Part shown: positions 33,893-42,197 of the stretch, one piece after another
Numbering within the stretch: the stretch's first letter is position 1
Layout: every line of letters starts with the position of its first letter
Assembly (NCBI GenBank): GCA_003142595.1
Contig: PLMU01000006.1
Span: 1-64,000 of the forward strand
From: Phycisphaerales bacterium
GTDB taxonomy: Bacteria; Planctomycetota; Phycisphaerae; Sedimentisphaerales; UBA12454
Direction of reading: 5' to 3'
DNA length: 64,000 bases
Notes under the pieces: generated by a model
Told to the model about the DNA's origin: nothing
The model's database searches: none
What the model saw: only the letters and a program-made list of their open reading frames with translations
Program-made: the position numbers and the translations under genes

Positions 33893-33899
33893 AGCCGAT

Positions 33900-34733
33900 T
33901 CATCCTGAAATCCGGGAATTTTTTGTTTTTACTTTCCGTGCTATTTCCGAGACAAGTATTCTGGCAATCAGTATAACAGGATTTATTTCGGGAACAACTT
34001 TTTTAACTACATTATATTGATTAATAATTCGGGCTTTGTAATCGGATATCCGATAAGGATTTTTTTTGCCGGCGCTGATAACATTGCCGCTGTGCTGCCG
34101 ATAGAGAATGGTCGGTGCCGTTATCTGAATTATTTTGCCGAGTTTGGCGACGTTCATCGCTATCCACCAGTCGTGAATCGGGGCTTGCGGCGGAATGGGC
34201 AATGAGATATCTCTGGCTTTGCTGTTTATCATCATTGTACAGCCTGTAACAGAGTTCCTTATAATGAGTTTATCGAGGTTACTGGCGGTTCGAGGGTCAA
34301 TGCCGATAAGATGCCACAACGAATCAGCGATGATGTTTAAATTTTCGTCAACCACGCGAAGGTCTGTATGAACCAAAAGAGGCAGGCCTGGATAAGTTTG
34401 TTCTGCCTCTTTCATCGTGTTTATAGTCAGTTCTATTTTAGTTGGCAGCCACACATCGTCCTGGTCGCAGAACATAATATATTTGCCTTGAGAGGATTCG
34501 AGCAGGGCAGCGAAATTCTGGGCAAGGCCAAGATGTCCTTTGTTATCAATAATGAGGCGAATTCTATCAGGAAATTTGGAAATGTAATTTTTTATGATGT
34601 TTATCGTATTGTCACAGGAGGAGTCGTCCCTTATCAGGAGCCGGAAATCTTTACAGGTTTGGGCGAGGATAGAGTCTATCTGCTGATTTAAATACTTTTG
34701 TCCATTATAGGTCGCCAGTAGTATATCAATCAT
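33900..34733 (-). CDS. Family 2 glycosyltransferase (rhamnosyltransferase-like)
   Basis: GT-A enzyme with IDILLATYNGQKYLNQQIDS at the N-terminus, LLIRDDSSCDNT near 32, GLAQNFAALLE near 68 and the metal-binding FCDQDDVWLPTKIE near 88. These match the branch that adds rhamnose or similar sugars to O-antigen chains. The stop of the methyltransferase gene runs directly into this ATG (TAAATG). Downstream is the flippase-like gene. Confidence 0.85.
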   Translation of the reverse strand: MIDILLATYNGQKYLNQQIDSILAQTCKDFRLLIRDDSSCDNTINIIKNYISKFPDRIRLIIDNKGHLGLAQNFAALLESSQGKYIMFCDQDDVWLPTKIELTINTMKEAEQTYPGLPLLVHTDLRVVDENLNIIADSLWHLIGIDPRTASNLDKLIIRNSVTGCTMMINSKARDISLPIPPQAPIHDWWIAMNVAKLGKIIQITAPTILYRQHSGNVISAGKKNPYRISDYKARIINQYNVVKKVVPEINPVILIARILVSEIARKVKTKNSRISG

Positions 34734-35378
34734 TTAAATATTTTTCGCCATAACGATATATTGCATCGTCCAGAACTCTTCGAGTAAGCCCAAGGTAATG
34801 CTATTGATGAAGTTGTCAGGTTTTTTGGGCTGCAGTTTAAATCTGGGAGTGACTAAATCCACTGAAAAACCAGCCGATTGAAACAAGTTTATTATACTTT
34901 TTTTCGTAAAAAATCTAAGGTGTGTGTCATCCAGTATGCCGTCGGAGTGATATGTCCACCGGCCTTTAATGACAAGTTCATTGAGGATTTTCCAATATCT
35001 GATGTTGGGAATACTGGCGATTATCCAGCCGCTTTTTTTGATATATTTTTTCAGTCTCTCGATAGTTTGCGAAGGATTGTGAAGATGCTCTAATATGTCG
35101 GCCAATATAACATAATCAAAATATTCATCAGCAAAAGGCATCTGCAGTTTTTCTATGTCAGCGACGATTACTTTATCAAGGTTTTTTTCGGCCTCCGCAG
35201 CGGCGGCAGCGACTAATTCAATTCCAATCACTTCTGCGGCCTTGTTTTGCTCCTTGAGGGTTTTGCCGGTATTTCCGGTACCGCATCCTATTTCGAGAAT
35301 TCTATGTTTGCCTGCCGGAATGAGACTAATAATGTCCCACCGTATATCGCTGAAGTAACTGTTGTTTTTCTCAAGCAT
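34734..35378 (-). CDS. Class I SAM-dependent methyltransferase
   Basis: A 214-residue Methyltransf_11/23-type enzyme. The SAM-binding motif I is ILEIGCGTGNTGKTL near 28; motif II and post-I are VIGIELVAAAAAEAEKN and VIVADIEKLQMPF; YVILADILEHLHNPSQTIER near 98 is the usual motif IV. In this position it probably methylates a sugar or caps a glycan chain, though a small-molecule substrate is possible. Ribosome-binding site weak. It sits 6 bp after the membrane transferase gene. Confidence 0.82.
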   Translation of the reverse strand: MLEKNNSYFSDIRWDIISLIPAGKHRILEIGCGTGNTGKTLKEQNKAAEVIGIELVAAAAAEAEKNLDKVIVADIEKLQMPFADEYFDYVILADILEHLHNPSQTIERLKKYIKKSGWIIASIPNIRYWKILNELVIKGRWTYHSDGILDDTHLRFFTKKSIINLFQSAGFSVDLVTPRFKLQPKKPDNFINSITLGLLEEFWTMQYIVMAKNI

Positions 35379-35384
35379 AATATT

Positions 35385-37019
35385 TTACTTTTTGCCTGAC
35401 AGGTCGAAAATCATATAAGGATACATACCGGCTTTGAGAAATCTGCCGTTTTTCGCTGTTTCGCCCGAGACGCCTTGTACAAGTTCATAAGGATAATCCT
35501 GCGCCAGCCTGTTTAGCAAAGGTTTCAATTCGTTTACCGCAGGAACAAGATAATAAGGATATCGGCCTGTAGAAGCGTATTTCTTGATTTCTTCGTATGT
35601 TTGGGCGGGAGTAATATCCCTGTCGAGATACCATGCGATTTCCGGGCGGATAAAACCTCCTTTAGATTCGTTTTGATTGACAATGAAATCCTCGAAACTT
35701 AATAAGGCTTTATCAGGAGGAATTTGATGATTTAGTTTTTTGAACATTTCTATTTTGGCCTCGGGCTGCCAGCGAACATCGTAATAATATTTTGCGCCGA
35801 GAAAACAGGAAAATAATAATACGGCAGCGACAATCAACTGAACGGCAAGGGCGAAGTGCTTATTGAAATTTTTCTTAAGAATCCAGCCGATTCCTATAAT
35901 CGCATAGGCGATAGCGATGGCGAGGAACGGAGTCAGCGGCATTTCCCATGTTTGGTGCCTCCAGAGACAGCCCCTTAGCACAAAAAGCTGGAAAAAAGGA
36001 ATAAAGAAAAACAGCCAAAAGCAGGGGAACTGCAATTGTCTTTTGCCGGTTTTGTCTTTGGGCATTGTAAAGACAATAAGCTGGCCAAAAGTCAGATAAA
36101 TAATCGCGATAATAAGTCCTGTGACGGAAAAATTTGTGGAAGCGAATTCCCACAATTGCGCAAACCAGGCGTTCCAATCGAAAGACTGCATTTGCTGCAT
36201 TTCGCCTTTGGCGGCGCGCCATTTGTACAGCGAAGTAATTTTGCTGATGTCCCAGCCGTAACCGGCGGCCATAATTGTGAAGTTTAAAAGCATACTGGCG
36301 GCAGGAGCGGCGGCAAGTATGATTAACAAAGGCCAATTAGGCAGTCTTTTTTTGAACAGGCAGGCCAGGACGTAGTGCACGCCGATGCCCATAGCAAAGA
36401 AAAAACCAACCCAGCTGAATTGTATTCCCAAAAACAGCGTTATCGCCAGGATAATGTAATGGAATTTTTTAACAGTTCTGCCGGTATGACCAGTTATTAT
36501 CAGGTATAGCCACATAGACAAATAGCCCAGCAGAACGGGCCAACTGCCCATACCGAAGTAACAGGTAATAGGAAAGGCTAAATATATCATTGCTGAAATA
36601 ATCGCCGCAAGATTTCCGGCAATGTCACGAAGCATTAAAATAAAGACGAGCATCACAAAGACAGAAATAATTATTTCGCTCAACTTCATTCCCCATTCGT
36701 TAATTCCGAAGATTTCCATAAAACCGGCAGCGACGAGAACATTCAGTTCCGGATGGTCCATATACCGCTGAGGATTTGCTGCGGGGGGCATACCGACAGC
36801 CCAGGTCGAAAGACCCTTAGTATAGGCTAACCCATATTTAACGTGTGAACGGGCGGCCCATGCGCCGCTGGCCTGCGCCCAACTATGCAAGCCGTAGAAC
36901 GGCCGATTAATGTCGTAAGCCAGAATTGCTACCAGAAAGACGAGTATCAAAATCGCAAAGAGCCAGAAACCTTTAGGATTCTGACGCTCAATGTTATTTG
37001 CCGCTTCTTTTTTTGCCAT
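35385..37019 (-). CDS. GT39/ArnT-like multi-pass membrane protein
   Basis: About twelve hydrophobic segments in the first 430 residues and a soluble C-terminal tail. The first external loop has the GT-C-like PFYGLHSWAQASGAWAARSH followed by DHPELNVLVAAGFMEIFG, where the acidic and histidine residues resemble the active site loop of PMT/ArnT-type glycosyltransferases. Substrate unknown. I chose the ATG at 37019; GGAG lies 12 nt before it, and a TTG at 37037 is a possible alternative. It is the first glycan gene of the cluster, 33 bp after a small membrane protein gene. Confidence 0.7.
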   Translation of the reverse strand: MAKKEAANNIERQNPKGFWLFAILILVFLVAILAYDINRPFYGLHSWAQASGAWAARSHVKYGLAYTKGLSTWAVGMPPAANPQRYMDHPELNVLVAAGFMEIFGINEWGMKLSEIIISVFVMLVFILMLRDIAGNLAAIISAMIYLAFPITCYFGMGSWPVLLGYLSMWLYLIITGHTGRTVKKFHYIILAITLFLGIQFSWVGFFFAMGIGVHYVLACLFKKRLPNWPLLIILAAAPAASMLLNFTIMAAGYGWDISKITSLYKWRAAKGEMQQMQSFDWNAWFAQLWEFASTNFSVTGLIIAIIYLTFGQLIVFTMPKDKTGKRQLQFPCFWLFFFIPFFQLFVLRGCLWRHQTWEMPLTPFLAIAIAYAIIGIGWILKKNFNKHFALAVQLIVAAVLLFSCFLGAKYYYDVRWQPEAKIEMFKKLNHQIPPDKALLSFEDFIVNQNESKGGFIRPEIAWYLDRDITPAQTYEEIKKYASTGRYPYYLVPAVNELKPLLNRLAQDYPYELVQGVSGETAKNGRFLKAGMYPYMIFDLSGKK

Positions 37020-37052
37020 TTTATCGATGTTCTCCAAAACGTGATAAACAAG

Positions 37053-37415
37053 TTAAGCAGAGTATACTAAAAGTGCGCCGATAAGCAGATAAATAATTGA
37101 CAGAAACCTCAAAATTGTATTATTTCTCGCTGCGAACCAGGCGACCATTGCTCTCGACTTTTGCGGCAACGCAACGATAAAAACCGCACCTGCAAGGGCG
37201 AGAATTCCGAATAAAATGATGACCCATTCGTGAGCACATCCTTTTGATGCGCCGAAAAGAAAAATCAGAGCAAAAACCGCCTTGATAACCGCGGCAAGAT
37301 AAATTTTCGAGCCCTGAGTGAAAATTTCGAAGAACTTTTTCATAAAATCGGGCTTGAGCAGCACTACAATGCCGTCAATAATAATAAGTATTGCGACAAT
37401 TTTCAGCAATAACAT
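37053..37415 (-). CDS. Small four-helix membrane protein of unknown function
   Basis: A 120-residue protein made almost entirely of four hydrophobic helices (about 3-20, 42-57, 66-84 and 99-118). No catalytic motif or named domain is recognised. The ATG has a near-ideal GGGAGGT 5 nt upstream. It is probably the first gene of the transcript that continues into the glycan cluster, so a helper role there is possible but unproven. Confidence 0.65.
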   Translation of the reverse strand: MLLLKIVAILIIIDGIVVLLKPDFMKKFFEIFTQGSKIYLAAVIKAVFALIFLFGASKGCAHEWVIILFGILALAGAVFIVALPQKSRAMVAWFAARNNTILRFLSIIYLLIGALLVYSA

Positions 37416-37534
37416 AAAATACCTCCCTGATTAAAAGCATCTATAACTATTTTAAGTATAACAGATAAGTCCTTCATCCGCCAGAGGTTTTACTAAAAGC
37501 GGACAGAGAATAGATGAATAAATTATTGAGAAAT

Positions 37535-37566
37535 AAAAAACCCCCGGCTGAAAACCGGGGGTTTTG
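37535..37566 (-). terminator. Rho-independent terminator of the DUF11 gene
   Basis: CCCCCGG (37541-37547) and CCGGGGG (37555-37561) form a 7-bp GC stem around a CTGAAAA loop. Read on the minus strand it is followed by six T residues (37535-37540 as A), 32 nt beyond the DUF11 stop. Four T residues on the plus side make it weakly bidirectional. Confidence 0.85.
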
Positions 37567-37592
37567 AGATTCAATAATTGAAAGACTAAAGT

Positions 37593-39212
37593 TTATTCAT
37601 GATAGAAGTTAGTCGATTCTGTATGTTCAACGTCTCTGGTGAGCTGGTCGGTTCTCATAACCGCTTTAAAGCGGACATCTCCGACAGCTTTGGCCCTGAC
37701 GGTAACTTCCCAGATGGCCCTTGTTTTTGGATCGAGTTTAGACAGCGGTGCGAATGTAATCGTGCCGTCAGCAAATGTGCCTTGGGTAGCGCCGGCATTA
37801 CTTACATATTCCATCTGCGGTTCGAGTATCGCTTTTACCGCGACATTTGTCGCAATAGCAGAACCCTGATTTGTGACGACGATTTTATAGGTTGTTTCCT
37901 GTCCGATTTTTACCGGGTCAACCAGGTCAATAGTTTCAAGTAGAACAGCCGGAACGCCGACAATCTCTGTCTTAATAGAAGATGTCGCCGAATCACAGCA
38001 ATTCCCGGAGGTGTTGGCGGTATCAACAACCGAACTCAAGCCGTCTGTCATAAATGTGACCGAAGCTTTTGCGACAGCGCCTGGATTGAGTTTGGCAACC
38101 TGCCACATAACTTTGTTATTAATAAGAGCGCCGTCCTGGCTTGCCCTTACAAATTTGAGGCCTGCGGGCACAGGATTTTCAATCATAGTATTGAATACGG
38201 GCCAATCGCCGTTATTAGTTACCGCGATATCATAAGTAACCTCTCTGTCGATGTATGATGTTTGCGGGCCGGTAGTTGAAATCGCAAGAACAGGTTTTCT
38301 TACCGCTGTTGTAACTGTCAGGGATTCTATGTTTATATTGCCGTCGGCAGTGGCAACGGCCTTGCCGGTGAAAGTTCCCGGATTTTGAGCCTTGAGGGTA
38401 ACCGTAGCCATTCTCGCCGCGCCGGCAGGCAGAGTACCGACTGGAATTTCAATCCTGGATGAACCCTGAGCGGTTACAAGGCCGGCAGGCAGGGTGTCGG
38501 TGATTCTTACGTTATTGGCCGGGCCTGTGCCGGTGTTTTGAATTTTGTATTCGACGTTAATCGTATCGCAAATTGAAACTTCGGCAGGAGCGGTTTTTGT
38601 AATAACTATAACCGGCTGGACACTTAACGTTTGTGCGCAGACAGGCGTTTTATATGTAACGTCGGCACAATTCTTGACAATACCGCTTGCGGTAGCTACG
38701 CCGACGACTTTAATTAACTGATATTCCTTTGGTCCGAGACTTGCGTAAATCCAGGTGAGTTTACTGCCTTCAATATTCGCAGGAGGGGTTGAAGATTTAT
38801 ACTGAAGATTTTCACCCAGCATATCTGTTACGACGACATCGGTAATTGTCGCATCGCTGAGATTGGTAACTTTGATTGTATATTCGAAATCGGCATTGGT
38901 TTGCACCTGATTCGGCATACATTTTTGAAGCTCAACCGTTCCGCAGCTTCCGCAGGGATAGGTTTTTGTAGCGCAGTTAGGAAAAACAGGCGGCGGAGGC
39001 GGTGGAGGGACAACTACATGAGGAGGATTGCAAGCCATTGTACACTTTGGAGGCAATAGCTTTGGAGCGGGGCGACAGTTTTTGTCCCACATCCATTTTG
39101 CCGTGGGGTCTGCCGGCTTTTTGCCCTGGTAACTGAGCCATTGTTTGCAGCAAATACAGCCGTTAATTGATACATACGAAGCAAGCAATAATAGCAGTAA
39201 TATTTTCTTCAT
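37593..39212 (-). CDS. Cysteine-rich DUF11-repeat envelope protein (OmcB-like)
   Basis: A 539-residue surface or periplasmic protein. The signal peptide ends in a possible lipobox (SINGC near 19). The next 85 residues are rich in cysteine (CICCKQW, CTMACNPP, YPCGSCG) and contain a run of seven prolines. The rest is four immunoglobulin-like DUF11 repeats at about 105-205, 208-305, 310-410 and 422-520, each marked by a phrase like VTDMLGENLQY or ITDTLPAGLV. Chlamydial OmcB, a disulfide-linked outer-membrane protein of the PVC superphylum, has a comparable make-up. AAGGAGGAAAG precedes the ATG and a strong terminator follows, so it is a single-gene unit. Confidence 0.82.
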   Translation of the reverse strand: MKKILLLLLLASYVSINGCICCKQWLSYQGKKPADPTAKWMWDKNCRPAPKLLPPKCTMACNPPHVVVPPPPPPPVFPNCATKTYPCGSCGTVELQKCMPNQVQTNADFEYTIKVTNLSDATITDVVVTDMLGENLQYKSSTPPANIEGSKLTWIYASLGPKEYQLIKVVGVATASGIVKNCADVTYKTPVCAQTLSVQPVIVITKTAPAEVSICDTINVEYKIQNTGTGPANNVRITDTLPAGLVTAQGSSRIEIPVGTLPAGAARMATVTLKAQNPGTFTGKAVATADGNINIESLTVTTAVRKPVLAISTTGPQTSYIDREVTYDIAVTNNGDWPVFNTMIENPVPAGLKFVRASQDGALINNKVMWQVAKLNPGAVAKASVTFMTDGLSSVVDTANTSGNCCDSATSSIKTEIVGVPAVLLETIDLVDPVKIGQETTYKIVVTNQGSAIATNVAVKAILEPQMEYVSNAGATQGTFADGTITFAPLSKLDPKTRAIWEVTVRAKAVGDVRFKAVMRTDQLTRDVEHTESTNFYHE

Positions 39213-39462
39213 AACTTTCCTCCTTCAAAGGACCATTAAGTTACTTTTATCTTATTGTTATCATCTTTCCTGTTTCGATATTTCATACCGGATAACAGGT
39301 AATCCTTTACAATGAGAATACTAATCCTCACCGGGGTAGTATTATAACGCTCAAAATCGACATAATAAAGAATATTTTGAAAAAATATTGCCTATCTTTC
39401 CCAATTTTAACGAAGCAATTATACCGGACATAATAAATCTTTAATTTGTTTTTTTATAGTTT
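39213..39462. other. AT-rich divergent intergenic region
   Basis: The 310 bp between the DUF11 gene (minus) and rmuC (plus) carry no gene that I can support. The part next to rmuC holds a good promoter (39463-39491). On the minus side a TATAAT (complement at 39340-39350) is visible but without a convincing -35 box. Confidence 0.5.
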
Positions 39463-39491
39463 TTGACGATTTAAGATAGAAAAGCTATAAT
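39463..39491 (+). promoter_or_regulatory. Sigma70-like promoter for rmuC operon
   Basis: TTGACG (39463-39468) and TATAAT (39486-39491) are 17 bp apart. Transcription would begin near 39498, about 25 nt before the rmuC ATG. Confidence 0.7.
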
Positions 39492-39522
39492 TTCGGCAAA
39501 TAAGAATAATCTGGAATCAATA

Positions 39523-40515
39523 ATGGAGCAGGCACTAATAATAATACTTGTAATAACTTTTTTGGCAGCAATAGCTGTTTTGCTGTGGCTGGCCCACTCA
39601 TTCGGCAGTATGCGGTCGCTTGGTCAGCAGCTTGAGGCGCTCAGGACGGCACAGGATAATCTTTCTCAAAATCTTCAAAAGTCTCTGATATCAGGTCAGG
39701 ACACCGTAAATAAAAATCTGCAGTTCCAGGTTCAGACTCTTGAAAAAGTTAATAATCAGCTTGGTCAGCTTCAGGGCACAAGTCAGAGGATAATCGAGTT
39801 AGGTTCGGATATTAAAAGTCTTCAGCAGATACTCGCAAGTCCCAAACTACGCGGCGGACTTGGCGAATGGTCGCTTGAAAATATTCTATCAGCCCTGTTG
39901 CCTGCGGATAGTTTCGCTCTTCAATATAGTTTCCGTGACGGTAAAATTGTCGATGCACTGGTAAAGATGCCGCAATATTCAGTACCAATCGACGCGAAAT
40001 TTCCGCTGGAAAATTTTAAGAAACTCCAACTGGCACAAAATGAAGCTGACGCGAAAAAACTCCACAGAGAATTTTTAAAGGATGTCCAGAAACATATCGA
40101 CAAGATTGCACAAAGCTATATCAAGCCTGACGAAGGAACACTGGATTTTGCCATGATGTTTATACCCGCTGAAAACGTTTATTATGAGGCAATGGTAAAA
40201 ACTGCCGAGGATACGATAAGTATTCAGGATTATGCGATGGAAAGAAAGGTCTTTCCTGTTTCGCCGAACCTGCTTTATGTTTATCTTATGACGATAGTAA
40301 TGGGCCTTCACGGTTTGCAGATAGAAAAACAGGCCGCTGAAATTCGCAAAAATCTCAAAACTCTCAATTCCTCATTTGGAGATTTTATTGCAACCTGGGA
40401 TACTCTCGGCAGTCATCTGCGAAACGCCAACGGCAAACACGATGAAGGCCAGAAAAAATTAGATAAGTTAGTAATGCAATTGGAGCAAATACAAAACGAG
40501 GAAAAACCGCAATGA
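39523..40515 (+). CDS. rmuC: RmuC family DNA recombination protein
   Basis: Nuclease-like protein reported to limit recombination at inverted repeats in E. coli. An N-terminal membrane segment (about 3-24) is followed by a coiled coil (about 30-105) and the RmuC domain (about 115-320), with GGLGEWSLENILSALLP, VPIDAKFPLENFK and VFPVSPNLLYVYLMTIVMGL as family blocks. At 330 residues it lacks the long C-terminal tail of E. coli RmuC (about 475) but matches shorter homologues. The last bases overlap the next ATG (ATGA at 40512). Confidence 0.88.
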   Translation: MEQALIIILVITFLAAIAVLLWLAHSFGSMRSLGQQLEALRTAQDNLSQNLQKSLISGQDTVNKNLQFQVQTLEKVNNQLGQLQGTSQRIIELGSDIKSLQQILASPKLRGGLGEWSLENILSALLPADSFALQYSFRDGKIVDALVKMPQYSVPIDAKFPLENFKKLQLAQNEADAKKLHREFLKDVQKHIDKIAQSYIKPDEGTLDFAMMFIPAENVYYEAMVKTAEDTISIQDYAMERKVFPVSPNLLYVYLMTIVMGLHGLQIEKQAAEIRKNLKTLNSSFGDFIATWDTLGSHLRNANGKHDEGQKKLDKLVMQLEQIQNEEKPQ

Positions 40516-41273
40516 TTTACGAAGATTTAAAAGGCAAAAGAGTATTGGTTACCGGTTCGAGCAGCGGAATCGGTGCGGCAACTGCAAAAATGTTCGCACA
40601 GCAGGGCTGCTTTGTCGGCGTTCATTACTTCAGAACTAAAGAAGGCGGCGAAGAGACATTTGCCCAGGTAAAGAAAGTTTCTGACGGCTGTCTTCTTAAA
40701 GCGGATTTGCGCGATAAAAATGAAGTAACTAAACTGATACAAAATTTTGTTAAAAACTGCGGCGGGATAGATGTCCTTGTCAATAACGCAGGCTCACTTA
40801 TAGCAAGGGAGTTTTTTGCTGATGCAACTGATGAATATTTTGATGATGCTTTCGCTACGAATGTCAAAAGTGTGTTTCTGGCGGCACAGGCGGCTCTTGA
40901 GTATTTAAAAAAGTCAAAAGGATGTATTGTAAATATCGGTTCTATCGCGGGCCATAACGGCGGGGCAGGCGGAGGCGGGATTTACGCATCGGCAAAGGCC
41001 GCGGTCGCAACAATGACGATAGCGATGGCAAAGGAGTTCGCTCCTTTCGGCATTAGGGTTAATTCCGTTATGCCGGGCTTGATTGAAACCAGATTTCACG
41101 AGCAGTTCAGCACGCCGGAAAGAAGAAAACAAGTCGCTGCGGAAACGCCGCTGGGTCGAAACGGCAAGGCTGAAGATGTGGCCAAAGCTATTCTATTTCT
41201 TGCAAGCGAAGCGTCAAGTTTCATCACAGGCGAATATATCGCCGTCAATGGCGGCTTATATATGCGGGCATAA
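40512..41273 (+). CDS. Short-chain dehydrogenase/reductase (FabG-like)
   Basis: NAD(P)-dependent oxidoreductase of the classical SDR class. The cofactor motif is VTGSSSGIGAATA near 13-25, the NNAG motif is VLVNNAGSL near 88, the catalytic Ser is in IVNIGSIAG near 139 and the YxxxK is YASAKAA near 154. VMPGLIETRF and ITGEYIAVNGGLYM complete the fold. The N-terminal pattern resembles 3-oxoacyl-ACP reductases, but the substrate cannot be assigned. It overlaps rmuC by 4 nt. Confidence 0.88.
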   Translation: MIYEDLKGKRVLVTGSSSGIGAATAKMFAQQGCFVGVHYFRTKEGGEETFAQVKKVSDGCLLKADLRDKNEVTKLIQNFVKNCGGIDVLVNNAGSLIAREFFADATDEYFDDAFATNVKSVFLAAQAALEYLKKSKGCIVNIGSIAGHNGGAGGGGIYASAKAAVATMTIAMAKEFAPFGIRVNSVMPGLIETRFHEQFSTPERRKQVAAETPLGRNGKAEDVAKAILFLASEASSFITGEYIAVNGGLYMRA

Positions 41274-41276
41274 AAT

Positions 41277-42191
41277 ATGAAAAAAGCGAATATAATCGTA
41301 ATGTGGATAGCGGGTATTTTTTTAATCGGCGCTTCGATATTGAAGATTCACCAGCTTGTTACCGAGCCGATAATAAGCAAGGGATTGTGGGAATCATGGG
41401 AGTTTTTCCTGATTCAGATACCGCTCGAACTGGGGCTGGGTATCTGGCTGGTCTGCGGGCTGTTTAGAAAGGCCGGATGGCTGCTTGGCTTAATCGTCTT
41501 TGGCGGATTTATCGGTGTAACGTTATATAAAAGTTTGAGCGGCGCAGAATCCTGCGGCTGTTTCGGTGTGGTTAAAGTCAATCCGTGGATTACGCTTTCC
41601 GCTATTGATATCCCGATATTTATATTGCTTGCGGTTTTCAGGCCGAAAGATTTAAAGTTATTTCCGCCTCCGTGGCCGAAAGCAGCACATTTTTTGGCAA
41701 TTGCCATACCAACTTTTATTTTACTGCCGGCGATTGAGTATGTTCTTATCACGAACAAGCCGCCGATGAAGGCTGAAAAATATGAAGTAATCGACATAAA
41801 GCAATGGGGAAATCAGCAGCGATGGTCATTGCTCGATCATATAGATATGAAAGAGCAGTTGCAAAACGGGGAGTGGGCGGTTCTGATGTATCATTATGAT
41901 TGTCCCACTTGTGCCAAAGCTGTTCCAATATATGAGGAAATGGATAAATCGCTGAAAGGCAATGACAACGCTATTAACTTTGCCTTTATTGAAATACCGC
42001 CTTACGGCAATGAAAAGCAGCAATTAATAAAGCCGGACAGCACAGTTACCCGCGGCAGATTAAGCGAGGCAAAAAAATGGTATGTCCAGACCCCCGTTGT
42101 TGTTATTTTGCGCGACGGCAAGGTGCTCAAGGCATGGCAGGGCTATGCGCCAAATCTTGACGAATTGCTCAACGCCGCGTTTGGACAATAA
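41277..42191 (+). CDS. MauE-like membrane domain fused to a thioredoxin-like domain
   Basis: Residues 1-165 form about five membrane helices like MauE/DoxX proteins, with the MauE-type ESCGCFGVVKVNPW near 97. The C-terminal 110 residues look like a thioredoxin-fold domain with CPTC in the active-site position (MYHYDCPTCAKAVP near 215-220) and TPVVVILRDGKVLKAW near the end. The pair would pass electrons across the membrane to periplasmic disulfides, as proposed for MauE and MauD in amine dehydrogenase maturation, or for vitamin-K-reductase-like fusions. It starts 3 bp after the SDR stop and converges on the redox cluster. Confidence 0.75.
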   Translation: MKKANIIVMWIAGIFLIGASILKIHQLVTEPIISKGLWESWEFFLIQIPLELGLGIWLVCGLFRKAGWLLGLIVFGGFIGVTLYKSLSGAESCGCFGVVKVNPWITLSAIDIPIFILLAVFRPKDLKLFPPPWPKAAHFLAIAIPTFILLPAIEYVLITNKPPMKAEKYEVIDIKQWGNQQRWSLLDHIDMKEQLQNGEWAVLMYHYDCPTCAKAVPIYEEMDKSLKGNDNAINFAFIEIPPYGNEKQQLIKPDSTVTRGRLSEAKKWYVQTPVVVILRDGKVLKAWQGYAPNLDELLNAAFGQ

Positions 42192-42197
42192 TTTTTC

